The notes under the pieces are model-generated. The model did no database searches and had not been told where the DNA came from. It worked only from the letters and a program-made list of their open reading frames with translations. From positions 1,754,658-1,818,657 of the forward strand of contig OZ024787.1 in assembly GCA_964017065.1 (NCBI GenBank): a stretch of DNA of 64,000 nt. The letters run 5' to 3'. The position numbers and the translations under genes were made by a program. The first letter of the stretch is position 1. Every line of letters starts with the position of its first letter. This DNA comes from Haliclona indistincta (lineage: Eukaryota > Porifera > Demospongiae > Haplosclerida > Chalinidae). Shown one piece after another: positions 15,313 through 28,497 of the stretch.

Positions 15313-15905
15313 AGGTATGCTAAATACCTTTTTTGGAACCAACTGTTGTTCTCCTGGTTTAATTGATTCAGCTGTAGACTGAAACAGACTGCTGTGAAGC
15401 AGAAAGCTAGTCTAGAGGATATTGCTGAACTAGATACATTATTTTTTCAAATGGAGGTTGATGATGAACAGTGCTTTACTAGTGATATTGCATTAATTTT
15501 AGAGAAGATGACAAAGAAATGTGCAGTGAATGGTTTTGCTTTGCATGCCAAAATTTCTCTACAAAAGATAGTGTACCTGAATATTTCTATTGTGTAAAAA
15601 TGTAGACATTGTATTATTGTGTTTGTGTTACATTTTTTTACTGTCTCATAATTCATACGCTGTCCCATAAACTGTAAATTTGTTAGTCAGTGCTTTTTCA
15701 GCTGTGTATAACTATTGCAGATAGTCCAACATCAAATTCAATGATATACTATTATGCACGGATAAGTATTGAAATTTTTGTGCAAAAATTGTACTTGCGA
15801 TTTCAACAGTTAGGAAGTTATGCAATAATTAAAGTAGGTGTCTCGTAATTACCACGCCTACTCTATGGGAAACACTTTGTTACAAGCAGATTAATTAACT
15901 ACAAT
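15313..15905. other. Spacer with linker-exon scrap and unassigned frame
   Basis: 15335-15375 resembles, on the minus strand, the SLKPEEQQ linker exon of genes A-C. The plus-strand frame 15394-15597 (67 codons, acidic start) matches no domain I recognise. Confidence 0.35.
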
Positions 15906-15909
15906 GAAC

Positions 15910-17581
15910 AAATTCCTTTTTCAGTTTCTCCGGCAAGCTCGTCAGTCAATGCTTTTTTCTGCTTCTTTATCAGACAATTCCTGTTTCAGTTTCTCAAGCT
16001 CATCAGGCAATGCTTTTTCTTCTGCTTCTTTATCGGACAATTCCTTTCTCAGTTTCTCAAGCTCATTAGGCAATGCTTTTTCTTCTGCTTCTTTATCGGA
16101 CAATTCCTTTCTCAGTTTCTCAAGCTCATCAGGCAGTGCTTTTTCTTCTGCTTCTTTATCAGACAATTCATTTCTCAGTTTCTCAAGTTCATCTGACAAT
16201 GTTTTTTCTTCTGCTTCTTTGTTGGACAATTCATTTCTCAGTTTCTCAAGCTCAGCAGACAGCTGTGCCTCAGCTATCCCTCCCTCCTGTATAGGCCCTG
16301 CATTTGATGTACTATAGCAATCAACCAGTGTAGTATGCTAAATACCTTTCTTTGGGACAGACTGCTGTTCTTCTTGTTTAAGTGATTCAGCACCTTTTGA
16401 TGGTTCATCTATAGCTGGTGATGGTTTGGATTCTATACATAACATGTTACAATAATTTATCTACTATGTAATACCTTTCCTGTATCCAAGATTTCTTGCT
16501 ACTGACCAGAACGGCTTAAGCAGTAGAACTGCTTTAGTCAAATCACCTACCAGTAGTCTCTTCCTAGCACCAGCTTTCTCCAGTGTCTCCATGATATCGT
16601 TCAGGTTATTCCACCTTGCCAATCCATATGCTGACAATCCAAGGTTGTTTGTGTGGTCTAGATTTGGATGGTATCTTAGTAACAGCTCCACAGAGGCTGG
16701 TACACCTTTCCTCTGACAGGCCAGCATTAGAGGAGTCCACCCATCATCAGTGGCTATATTGGGGTCAGCACCACGCTCTATAGGAGCAGCTCAACAACCT
16801 CTGGGTGGTCATATGCCAAAGCAAGGGCTGTCCACCCGTGCTCGGTTTGCTCATTGATGATTCGACGAACATCAACATATTCACTGTTCAGGAGCATTGA
16901 GACGATTTCTGTGTGGCCATTCTGTGCAGCCATCATTAGACAGTTCTTCTTGTGTTTCTCTACAAGATAAGGATTCGCTCCATGTTTCAGGAGGAGAGAC
17001 GCTACCTCGAGATAGTTGTCACAGCAAGCCACTAGTAGACACGTCCAGCCATACTCACCAGCCTGAATATTAGGGTCGAGACCAGCTTCCAACAGCAGCT
17101 TCAATACTTCAATGTTGTTGTGGTCAGTGGCATAACGTAGTGCATTGTTATTCATATCGTCCCTTGCCTCCTTGTCGAGGCTCTTGTGTGCTAGTAGTAT
17201 TTCAACTACTGCTGGATGATTACTGGAGCTTGCTATCATCAGAGGAGTTCTCTTGTCGTCTGAGAGAAGGTTAGGGTCGGCATTGTGTTCCAGTAGCACC
17301 TTCACTGCTTCAGTGTGACCTAGCTGACTAACGATGTACAGAGGAGTAGCTTTAGTGGGCTTTTTAGGATCGAGAGTGCACGGATACTTGGCGTTTGGAT
17401 CGCGTCTTAGCTGCAGAAGGACACGGAGGGGATCTATCTCGTTCTCTGCTTCCACTGTTTTCAACAAAGAGTCGCGGAAAAATTCTTCTATGTCGTCAGC
17501 TATTTCCTTCTCTTGCTTGTCTCTGGGCTGCATCATTACTTTGTGCAGTTGATCAGCGTACTGAGCGAGGACCTGCTGCAT
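15910..17581 (-). pseudogene. Gene B: broken ankyrin - coiled-coil paralogue
   Basis: The first exon (17581-16475) starts MQQVLAQYADQLHKVM and carries the ankyrin repeats of genes A and C. At about 16778 two extra bases and an in-frame TAG interrupt it, after VVELLL; the correct frame resumes and runs to YRKGI. The linker exon is 16432-16346. The coiled-coil exon starts at 16297 (GPIQEGG) and consists of five to six copies of a 21-residue unit before a frameshift near 15942. No coiled-coil tail, ZU5 or Death exons follow in order; only scraps lie to the left. The nearly intact ankyrin part suggests recent loss, or an indel error at 16778. Confidence 0.85.
15940..16260 (-). repeat. 63-bp coding tandem repeat (21-residue coiled coil)
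   Basis: The unit encodes ELEKLRKELSDKEAEEKALPD, exactly three heptads. Gene B has about five copies. Gene C has two diverged copies in the same exon and gene A one. Confidence 0.9.
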
Positions 17582-17599
17582 CTTGGACAGAAAAAGACT

Positions 17600-19280
17600 C
17601 TAGAAATTCAATTCAGCGGCAAGTTACAAAAGGTAGTAGGAAGACAAATCTGAATGCGCCCTCAAAGTAAGGGCGTGGCTGATGATATGCGCTGCACAAA
17701 CAAAGCAATGAATATAATTAAGTCTCTCAATCGATTTTCACTGCTAAGGTGACTTCTTATATTTACAGTGCTTATTCCCAGTAGAATAGTGTAAGTCTTA
17801 TGCAGTGTTTTATTTGTCTCAAGTCAATGTTCAACACTTGCCCACACTGTCAAATTGTCTGCTTCTGAGCTAACTGTTACTCTGTCACATGACCAGCACA
17901 GTGGGCAAGAGAATTTATCAATAATGAAAGGTAAATCTTGGACATGGTGATTAAAAAAATAATTACATAAAATATAAATTTTCATGATATTTTCTGTCAG
18001 GAAGCTTGTCTATTTCTCCATTCCTCAATCTCTCGTGCTAATGTGTCCTCTTGTACTGAAGGAGCTCTAAGAACATCAAATAAACCAACACGCTAAGGAA
18101 CTAGCACTGAATGGTAGCACGATTGACTGGATAATAAACCACGTATCCCTACATCAGTGGCTGCTTTCCTGGCTACAATATAGTATTGATTTATATACCA
18201 CTTAGATCATGTTCACTCCAGGATTAGTACACTAACATTAATTTCAATGTAACCAGTCTTCATTACAGTGCAATATGTACAACTGCTGAGTTAAGCTGGC
18301 TCTAAAAACAACCTTTTAAGCTTGCTTCTGCTTCTAAACTGAAACTATATAGACTCTAACTATAGCACGCTAAGGTATGTCTCTCAGGTTCTACATAAAT
18401 TAATTTCTATGATAAGTACAAGTCCTTTAGTTAAATAATTGAAGAACTACTTCGCACTGACAGCAATCTCTCCAATATGTTACAAAGTAGAGTCAGAAAA
18501 TAATAATAACATTAATAATCTACTACTAGTTGACGCTCCAAATTACAGAGATTTGTTAAACAAAGTGGCTATAGTAAAGCTCAAGACAAGTGGCAACTCG
18601 TTGGTCTTCAGTTAAATATTAGACAAGATCAGCTGAATGCATTTCAGCACCAAAATCCGATCATTTGCTATAGTGATGTTTTTGATTTATGAAAGAGAAA
18701 GGGAGATCCACCATTCACTTGGACTACCATTCTATATTGTGGACCATGCGGTGGTAGATTTATGCATCCCTTTTAGAATCTTTTCAATTTTCTGCTATCT
18801 GGAATGGAATGACTTAAGCACCTTGATAATAATGTTATGGTTGAGCATGCAAGTGAGTTTCCATTATCTGGATTTTAAGTAACACTGCGATGAAATTGCT
18901 TGTATTTCATCCCATGATATGAGTAGTGAAGAGATGATGATGATAATGATGATGCTGCTACTGCATGATGATGGCATTGCCAGTGAGGAGATACTGACAG
19001 TAAATCTGATGTTGATGACTCATGAGCCAAACCTTCGATGAGTCAAACCTTCCAGCTCGCCAATGCTTGTATTCATCAAGTCCAACATACTCCACAATGT
19101 AGCAACTTTTACTGTGTGCTCACATTAGCTAGTGACCAATCCCAGTTCACAAGCAATTACAGCTTCATTACAAATCGCATTCTTTACAAACTAATATCGG
19201 ATTGAGTAACAGTTTCCCATAGTCAAAACATTATAGCAAGTGTATGAAACTAGCAAAAGATAAACTCTGATAGTATATAT
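17600..19280. other. Spacer with Death-domain shards and repeat arm
   Basis: Minus strand 18080-18004 matches the last exon of gene E (LRAPSVQEDTLAREIEE). Plus strand about 18540-18750 encodes AQDKWQLVGLQLN, then NPIICYSDVFDL and a stop, then KGDPPFTWTTI: a decayed Death domain in the opposite orientation. 18085-18170 resembles an arm of the Helitron-like repeat. The rest is unassigned. Confidence 0.6.
18540..18750 (+). pseudogene. Inverted Death-domain exon remnant
   Basis: It aligns with the terminal exon of gene E (28775-28498), with an in-frame TGA after SDVFDL. No upstream exon is joined to it. Confidence 0.75.
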
Positions 19281-22200
19281 TTATACAGTAGTTGACTGAT
19301 TTAACCAAAACTTAATTTTGGATGCAGTTTGTCTTTCACCGAGATCTTCAATAGCATTGATAATGGTGTACCAGGTGAATAGTACTTTCTGTTCTTTTCT
19401 CCACTGCTCTATTACTTCTATCCAGAGTCGATTTAGATTAGTTCCATACTGTTGCTCAAACATTTTCAATTTAGAAATTTCAATCTTTAGTTGTATTCCG
19501 ATATCCATCCACCTTGTTGGTATCCTATCAACGACAAATCTTTGCAGGTCAGGCATTTCTGGAATTTGCGAATAAACCTTGGATTTACCTGCCATAAATA
19601 TCCGTAACATTTGAATTAAAGATCCTTACACTAACCTGCTAAAAATGAATCTTCTCTTGGAGATGGCAGCTCAAATGTAGTTCTAGATCTTGGTGATTCT
19701 GTAGACGACTGTGCTGATAATAGTGACGATTTTCGTGATGAAGGTGAGGTTAGTGGCGGTGATGATACAGGTGATAAAGACGACTCAAAACTTCCAATGA
19801 AATGTTCTAGAGAGAGAGAGAGAGTATGTGTGAGTGAGTGAATAAGAGAGAAAGAGAGTTTCATGCACTCTCGTGCTCGAGCAAAGTGTTTGTAACAATG
19901 TGCTTTTAATTACCTGGATTGGGGGGAGGAGGATACTGCAATAGAAGAAATTTCGAGTGCAGAGATCCTATTAGTGTGATTCTTTGCTGTAGCATTTTGA
20001 GTTTAGTTTCTGTTCCGCCACACCATTGTAAGCCCAGTCTGCAAGCGGATTTTGGTGATCCATCAATTGCCTCATCCCAATTTACCTGCATACATCAGTG
20101 ACCATGATAATTATCCTAGAGGCAGATTTGGGGTGGGCCAGATTAAGTATGGTATACCATACCATACCCAAACTTAATTTCTTCCAAGCAGTTTAATTTT
20201 TATACAGGTGTTCTAGAGTAGATACCAGTTACCACTTTAGAAATTTCAGGAACCTTAAATTAAGTTCTAGGCAAAGCGAAAGCTTAGGTAGGAGGCACTG
20301 CGTAAATGTGATAACATACGTTAATTAGCTCATTAGTATTCATTCTTTCTCTTTCGCTTCGCACGGCCCATCCTATCTCTCTTTTCTAGATTCCCCTGTA
20401 TATTCTACATACTTTCGTTGAGGCTAAAGGTGTGATTTTCCATTCATCCTTCATAAAGAATGTTTCTCCATCATCTTCATATTTTAGGCCGTCCAGTTCG
20501 TAAGTTATAGTAGTTTCCTCTACAGTTACTACTACACCTGGTCCAGAATCATGATACTTATCAATAGTGTAATGCTTGTCCATCTTTTCCTAGTTGAATA
20601 CAATGATTATTTGTACATATAATAATAATAACTTACTCTTGCATCGTTATTTCCATTTGAGACCATCACAATATGTGCTTCATCTCGATTTTTGCAATAA
20701 TAAAGCTTGGCAAGAAGCTTAGGAATCTTGCGAAAAAATTTTTTAATTACAAAAATCCAGTCACTAAAATCCACATCCATTCTTCCATAGTTTGGGCTGC
20801 TGCTAAAGTGAACAGGGTATGTTTTAAATACATAGGGAAGCTCTGGATTTTCCATTTTATACGCAGCAAACTCTAAACCGTAGTGCTCCTCATCTAAAGC
20901 TTCAGCCCAATGCTGTATCTCAACACCCACTTTTCCAGTTGTTTCTCCTTTACTAGTGATCCAGTATACAGGGCTCATTGATTCTGTCCCTTCAGGTAGC
21001 ACAAATTTTGTAGAATGGACAAGTCTAACTCTAAACTCTGCAGTAGAACCCTCTGGCACATACAGTTTTAGACCAAAATCTTTCCAAGAGTGTACTACTG
21101 CTGACTTGTCTCCACGAAACAGGAACTGTGTTTCTGCAATCACTTCCACATCAGGTAGAGTGTCTGCGAAGTGTTTATATCAGTGAGACAAAATATTATA
21201 GTATAGTTACTAACCGTAAGATTTTGTCTTCATTTTTATAGCTAATTTTTCTTCTAGCAGTGTTTGTATGTGATAATCTTTGCCTCTTGACAAACGCTCC
21301 AACACCTCTTGCTGCTGTCTATATTGATCACTAACACCATCGAACATCTTCTGCATACTGTGCAGGTCACTTTTTAGTTTAGCACACAACTGCTCGAAAT
21401 TCTTCTCAGAATCATGTTGAGCAATATCAGGTAACTCCTGTTGTCTTACTGCATGTGAGATGTGTAACAACAATTTTAAAGGCGTGCCTTATTAAACTTA
21501 CATTTCTCTTGTATTATTTGTATCTTTTTTTCTAATTTTGAGATCTGTTCACCACCTATTCTCTTAGTAGATTCTATATCTTTTTCAAGGTCATGTACTC
21601 TCTCCTTAAGCTTTTCCTTTATCTTTGCCTGTTCTCTTTTCTTGCTTGCAATCAGACATTCAACTATAATGTGATAAGCAAATAATTAGATACATTAATG
21701 AAAAATTAAAGCTCGGCAAATGCTTTTTTCGTTTTGCATTGACAATACACCAATTCATGAAACTTGAAATTGCAAATTCATCATTCGATGTACAATTTAT
21801 AGTACAAGCAACTTATAGCTACTTACTTTTTTCTTGCATCATTTTGCGCTCTCTTTCCAACTCAGTTATTTGTGCATCTCTAGCATAACCCATTTTTCTA
21901 AACTGTTCTGTCGCTCGTTCAAGATCTTGTTTTTCTTCCTCTAGCATTGTCTTGTATTCATAGATTCCTATAATATATAATTAGCATTATTACTAGTATA
22001 TTATAGTATCTGCAGCTCAGCATAATCAGAAGCAATATCTAGCAGAAAACATTCATCTACTCTCAATTTTGACAACACAACTAAAGACAATTAATTAGTC
22101 AATATAATTGCACTAGTACTAAAAACCTTTTTCTTGTAGTTTTTCAAGCTGTTCTTGTTGTTGTTTATACTCATCTGTTACAATGACAAGCTTCTTCTGC

Positions 22201-24283
22201 ATGTTAAACATGTCATTCTCCAGCTTCAAAAACTTCTGATCTTTCTCTTGAGAATCACGCTCAACAGCATCAAGCCTTTCCTTTAGCTCCTGTTCTCTCT
22301 TCTGGCTTAATTTTAGACTATCTTCATAAGCATGTACAACTATATATACACTATCATTTACACACTGTATTTATAATCAAGCTGAATCTTACCATCATCA
22401 GGAGAAAGTTGGAGAGACGGTGGCTTCCCAGGTTCATGATCTGCCTCTTCTTTTGATGTCAACAACTCATGAACATTTCTCATCTTCACCTAATATTTGG
22501 AATAGATTTATGGCTCTGGTTGATAAATAAACCAAATGAATAGTTTAGAATGCTATATAAATTTACATTGTCGTCTGTTAATACTTTCTCTGTGTATGCC
22601 CTTGCAGTCTAAACATGCATGAATTGAGGTGGTTTGTGGTCAGTATGGTTATAATTACATCGGTTAACTTCATGTGTCATAATCATGCTGTGGTTACATG
22701 TGTACCTTCAGTTCGGCTAATTTTTCTTTCATTTCCTCTTCCCCAGTGGGCCGTTGCTTAGATGAGATTATACCCTCAAGACTTTCCATATCTTTCTCAA
22801 AGTCTGTAAACTTCAGTTCTAACACTTTCCTTTCTGCTGCTCTATTTGATGATTCCTCTCTCAGTTTCTCGAGTTCATCAGACAATGCTTTATCTTCTTC
22901 TTCTTTATCGGACAATTCTTTTCTCAGCTTCTCAAGCTCAGCAGACAGCTGTGCCTCAGCTGGCCCTCCCTCCTGTATAGGCCCTGCATTTGATGTACTA
23001 TAGCAATTGACCAGTGTAGTATGCTAGATACCTTTCTTTGGGACTGGCTGTTGTTCTCCTGGTTTAAGTGATTCAGCACCTTTTGTTGGTTCATCTATAG
23101 CAGTTGGTGATGGTTTGGACTCTAAGATACATAACATGCTATCATTATACAATATCTACTGTGCAATACCTTTCCTGTATCCTAGTTTTTTTGCTATTGA
23201 TAATAGTGGCTTAAGCTGCACAACTGATTTAGTCACATCTCCTACCAGTAGTCTCTTCTTAGCACCAGCTTTCTCCAGTGTCTCCATGATATCGTTCAGA
23301 TTATTCCACCTTGCTAATCCATATGCCGACATTCCAAGGTTGTTTGTGTGGTCTAGATTTGGATGGTATCTTAGTAACACCTCCACAGAGGCTGGGACAC
23401 CTTTTCTCTGACAGGCCAGCATTAGAGGAGTCCAGCCATCATCAGTGGCTATGTTGGGGTCAGCATTATGTTTCAAGAGCAGCTCAACAACCTCTGGGTG
23501 GTCATATGCCAAAGCAAGTGCTGTCCACTCTTGCTTGGTTTGCTCATTGATGATTCGACGGACATCAATATATTCACTGTTCAAAAGCATTGACACGATT
23601 TCTGTGTGGCCATTCTGTGCAGCCATCATTAGGCAGTTCTTCTTGTGTTTCTCTACAAGATAAGGATTCGCTCCGTGTTTCAGGAGGAGAGACGCTACCT
23701 CAAGATAGTTGTCACAGCAAGCCACTAGTAGACATGACCAACCGTTCTCACCAGCCTGAATATTAGGGTCGAGACCAGCTTCCAAAAGCAGTTTCAATAC
23801 TTCAATGCTGTTATGGTCAGTGGCATAACGTAGAGCATTGTCATTCTTATCGTCCCTTGCCTCCTTGTCGAGGCTCTTGTGTCCTAGTAGTAGTTCAACT
23901 ACTGCTGGATGATTGCTAGAGCTTGCTATCATTAGAGGAGTTCTCTTGTCGTCTGAGGGAAGGTTAGGGTCGGCATTGTGTTCCAGTAGCACCTTCACTG
24001 CTTCAGTATGACCTAGCTGACTAGCTATGTACAGAGGAGTAGCTTTAGTGGGCTTTTTAGGATCGAGAGTGCACGCATACTTGACGTTTGGATCTCGTCT
24101 AAGTTGCAGAAGGACACGCAAGGCCTCGATCTCATCAACCTCTTCCACTGATTTCAACAAGGAGTCGCGGAAAAAGCCCTCCAGGTACTCGGCGATCTCT
24201 CTCGACTCCTTCTCTTGTTTCGCTCTGAGCTGCACCATTAGTCTGTGCAGCTGGTCAGCGCACTGACCAAGGACCTGCGGCAT
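19281..24283 (-). CDS. Gene C: ankyrin - coiled coil - ZU5 - Death protein
   Basis: Exons: 24283-23170, 23121-23032, 22983-22706, 22489-22393, 22339-22127, 21967-21827, 21663-21502, 21448-21215, 21163-20637, 20589-20413, 20085-19914, 19806-19636, 19588-19281. They give 3684 nt (1227 residues), with phases consistent. Ankyrin repeats occupy about 60-350, a long coiled coil about 400-776, a ZU5-type domain about 780-920 (GLKLYVPEGS, VYWITSKGE, GVEIQHWAE), then a linker module (about 1011-1068), a Ser/Pro-rich stretch (about 1068-1125) and a Death-fold domain (about 1130-1220; DRIPTRWMDIGIQLKI, FTWYTIINAI). Compared with gene A it has an extra coiled-coil exon pair and the Ser-rich linker. An exon present in A (8679-8623) is recognisable at about 22080-22030 but its donor is altered; skipping it keeps the frame. 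Likely role as for A. Confidence 0.87.
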
Positions 24284-24463
24284 CTTGGACGGGCTAGGCT
24301 ATACCGCTGAAACCCCGAAAGCGCGCCTTCTTCCTCTCAGAAAGGTGTGGCTAGTTTTCCAAAGGCGATAATTACAAGCATGAATAACATTAATGACAGA
24401 TACAAAATTGGCTGTCTTTCTGAGTGAGACTGTACGATACAGAGGTTATGGGTGAATGTGTGT

Positions 24464-27400
24464 TCAATCTGATGAAAGATGCCTAATATCTATTTCAAAA
24501 TGCTCAGCCATTTTCTTTGCTATAACTTGCTCTCCAGTGCTATGAACCGCCATGATGAGATTTTCCCACGATGCTTCACTATCATTCGCACACCAGTGAA
24601 TAACAAGTGCTGTCAGCTTAGCAAGAGAGTTAAAGTGATGGTTGTCTTTCTCAATGGTAGCTACAACCGTTGCTAAACACAAAGAGACAGCTAGTTCATC
24701 CCACTTGATAGCTGGGAAGTTGAACTTCTTAAGAGCTAGTGCAACATCGTCAGGATTGAGGCCTGTGGAGATAGAGGAAGAGAATATAGGTCAAATGAAC
24801 ACACGAGCTATTGGAGTATCTACGATATAAGTGGGTGAAATTCACAGTATTGACTATAGTGTATGTACCGCTATAAAAAAGTTTGCTGTTTCTGTTTGTG
24901 GTTAAAATGACAGTTTGGTGTTTGCATTAGCACATAATTATGAGCACTTTATTCATGCATAGCTGCTGCTCACTTGATTGCTGCTGGTCGTCAGATGATG
25001 AGCTGTGCTCTATCGATGACAGCTTTCTTCTGCTCAATTTTTGCACTGCGAACAGATAAAATTACATTAGGCACAGTACATGCGACAAAATCGAATCAAT
25101 GGTACCGTCGCACTACAATAGGTTCACTACCAAAATAATAATAAGGGTGTATAATAATAATAAAATTAATTTTAATTATTATTTCGAGCTAGAATAGCCT
25201 ATAGCAAGTGTGTGTGTAATACCATAATAATAGCAATGAAATTAACTATAACTAATTTTAAAACAAAAACTAACCTAACTAAGTAAGACAGTTTTTGTAC
25301 TAATTTTGTAATGAAGAAAATCATAATTTTATTAGAAAAATTATGATTTTTGGTAGAATAATAAATATTTGCTGCACTTGTGAAGCCATAGTGTGGTAGA
25401 TGTGTAGTTATAATCATAATAATAATAGTAGTGGGTTAATGAAGTGGTACATTGTCTAGACAGCCCTATCTTACTATAGCGTACAAGAGTATTACTGATA
25501 AGGATCATTATGTACACAATAATTATTTGTAAAGTATATTTCGGTACTGCTTATCAAAGCCAATGAACATACTATCAGCTTGAACCCACTAATCATTAAA
25601 CAGTTGTGTGCAGTTTGACCTCCTGTAGCTGTTGACTTACACTTCTGTTTCATGTTCTCTATTTCTCGCTGTTTCTGACCCAACTCTTGTCGTTGAGCTA
25701 GTACTGCTTCCTCGAGCTCCTCTATTCGACATTCTTGATGCAGTTTCTCTTTTTCCAGAACAGCTATCCTTGCTTCATTCTCTTTTCTTGAAGACTCGAG
25801 TTGTGCTATTTCTTCCGCTTTCTTGTGGCACTCCTTCTTGGCTGTCTCGAGCTCCAACACAAGTCTTTCTTCGTTGGCTTTGTACTTAGACAAAACATCC
25901 TTAAAACCTTGAATGACTAGAGAAGCAAAGAAACTATATAACAGTACATCAAGACCATTTGAGACTACCATATATTCAGCACAAAATAACAGATTTGCTT
26001 GCCCAATATAATTGTGGCAATAGTTACAAAAGCGCGGAGGTATGACATCAAGCACGTGTTTAGAACAATGTTGGTTCATACAACTCGGATGAAGAACTAA
26101 AGTGCTAGACGAAGTTCAGTTGGAGGTTTAGTAAGCATTTTAGCACTAAGGTGCCTAAAAGAGGAAGCACCGGACTTTTTAAAGAAGACTTGTTTTGTAC
26201 AGTAAATTGTACTTAATACTTATTTACAAAATATTTTGTGCAAAGCATTTTTGCAAATATTATTCCTCTCACCTTTAGCGGTACTGTCTATTACATCATC
26301 ATTCTCCTCTTCTGTATTGCAATCAGACACCACTGCAGTGGGCGTGGCTGGCAGTTCAGAGTCCCCGCCCTCCTCATTCGATGATGACTGAGAACTTCTC
26401 CGTGCTGTCTCCATCATTAGCCTTATTTTACCCTAAATCAAAGAAATGATGTAAGTATAAAATTATAGAAATATTTTCTCCAATTTTTCACCTCATTCAC
26501 AGTTAGTTCAGCTGTTCTCGCTTTGTTTCTCTTCTCGGCCAGCAACAATTCTCTTCTCTCTCTGTCCAGTGACTCCTTCTCTCGCTGGATCTCCTCCAGA
26601 CTCATTACTAAACTTTCTTCTGCTGATGGGTGCTTAGCTAGCTGACCATGAGACTGCTTGGTGTCTTGTGCTGCTAAAGATGGGTTTAATAGTACAGGGA
26701 GGAAGGGAGGGAAGGAGAGAGTGAGGGAGGGAGGGGGAAAGAGAGAGAGAGATAGAGAGAGACGGAGGGAGGGAGTGAGGAAGGGAGAGAGAAAGAGAGA
26801 TGGAGGGAAAATGCATAAGTACAACAGTAGTGTGAGACAAAACTACAAGAGCTGGTTGAAATAAGAACCAAATTTCTACTGACAAGAAGTGATACAGAAA
26901 TAGTACTTTAGGATGCAAGGTTTGTGTACCAGTAGTACACAATATTAAAAAGAAGACAGGAAGAGGTGAGAACATGTTGTTTCGGCACTAGAATATCAAT
27001 AGGCTCTTTGTATGACAATGTTCTGATGCAAGGTGATAATGTAGAATTTGTGTAGTAGTATGTGTGCAGCTAGGACTCACCTCTTGGTTGTTGCTTATTC
27101 TTTTTTGTTAGACCAGGTGAAGAAGTAAACAAGGAAGAGAAAGCATTTTGAAGCATCGATGTCTTTTTTGCGCCAGCCTTCTCAAGCATCTCCATCAATC
27201 TCTTGTTATCGTTCCATCTAGCTAATGTGTACGCTGATATCCCATATTGCCCCTTAATATTAGGGTCTGCCTTGTAATCGAGCAGTAACTCAACAGTCTC
27301 TGGACAGCCTTTTCTTTGACACGCCAGCATAAGTGGTGTCCAGCGTTGGTTTGTCGCAATATTAGTATCTGCACCATATTTCAGCAGCAACTCAACCGCC

Positions 27401-28146
27401 TTTGGGTGCTCGTAGGCTAACGCCAAAGCAGTCCAACCTCCTTTTGACTGCACATTGACGAGTCTCTGGAGTTGAATAGACTTCGATTTTAGTAAAATTT
27501 CGAGTACCTCAATGTGTCCACTATAGCTAGCTAGCATTAGACACGTCTTTCCACCCTTTTCCACATGATAGGGGTCAGCTCCATACTCGAGAAGAAGAGT
27601 GACAATGTCGGGATAGTCGTCAGCGCAAGCAATCAGTAGACACGTCCAGTCATTCTCTCCTTTGATGTCAGGATTTGCCTTTGCATCGAGCAACATCTTG
27701 ACGACTTGAGGGTTGTTACGATCGTTTGCATAGCGAAGGCAAGTGTCACCGTCTGCGTCTTGCGCTGTTATATCAGCTCCTTTGCTAAGCAGTAGATCCA
27801 CTACCTCGGGATGGTTGCTGGAGCTAGCTACCATGAGCGGGCTTCTCTTGTCCTCTGCTGGGAGATTAGGGTCAGCATCGTGGGCTAGTAGCAACTTCAG
27901 CACTTCCACGTGTCCCAGAGCGCTCGCTATGAAGACTGGAGACGCGTGAGTGGATCGCTCTTCGCTGGTAAACTCGTACTTCGAGTTGAGACGAGATTTC
28001 TTGTCCTTGATTAGGCTGATGTCGAGTAGCAGCTTCAGTTGTTCAACATCATTGGTCGTCACGTATTGCAGTAGACCGGCAACGAACGACACGCTCAGGG
28101 AATCTTGTGTGGCTAGACTTTGCCTCCGAACTTCCGATTCAGCCAT
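24464..28146 (-). CDS. Gene D: ankyrin - coiled coil - Death protein
   Basis: Exons: 28146-27081, 26673-26492, 26432-26273, 25916-25641, 25045-24974, 24762-24464; 2055 nt, 684 residues. The N-terminus MAESEVRRQSLATQDSLS leads into about eight ankyrin repeats (residues about 35-330; SPLMVASSSNHPEVVDLLLS type). Two charged helical segments follow (about 356-416 and 470-561), separated by a low-complexity E/S/T region. A short Ser-rich exon then leads to a C-terminal Death-type domain (about 590-675; LNPDDVALALKKFN, ASWENLIMAV). There is no ZU5 domain, so this is a second architecture in the cluster. The start at 28146 is chosen because it matches gene E; an ATG four codons upstream also exists. 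Confidence 0.85.
26694..26812. repeat. Polypurine tract in a gene D intron
   Basis: About 120 bp of almost pure GGGA/GAGA sequence on the plus strand (pyrimidine on the coding strand). It lies just upstream of the acceptor of the 26673-26492 exon and could serve as an extended polypyrimidine tract. Confidence 0.85.
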
Positions 28147-28497
28147 GTCTCCGATCACCCCGCCCTCGATGAAAAACGAGCCCCGCCCATTAAAAAAGCG
28201 GTACTACTCGTGCTGTGTAGATTACTTGCACTGCAGTAGATAATAGGTATAATCATCTCAGCTGGTTAAATGCAACAATCGCCTCTATCTTGCTCTCTCA
28301 TTATTAATTTTGTGTTGTACTTCTTGTTCAAGTTAGAACCACAATGCTGATTTTTACAATTTGACCTAAGGTCTCTTGAAAGCTTCTGTACATTACAGCT
28401 ACTAGGATCGATCTTGGAACATACCAGCTGTCTATGAGGTGTTATGCAAAATTTAAAATTATACATGTAATAAAAATAAATTTGAACAAAAATTTGT

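Noticed and set aside
15394..15597. 67-codon plus-strand frame as a gene
   Set aside because: No domain, no signal peptide, no clear promoter; surrounded by repeat and exon debris.
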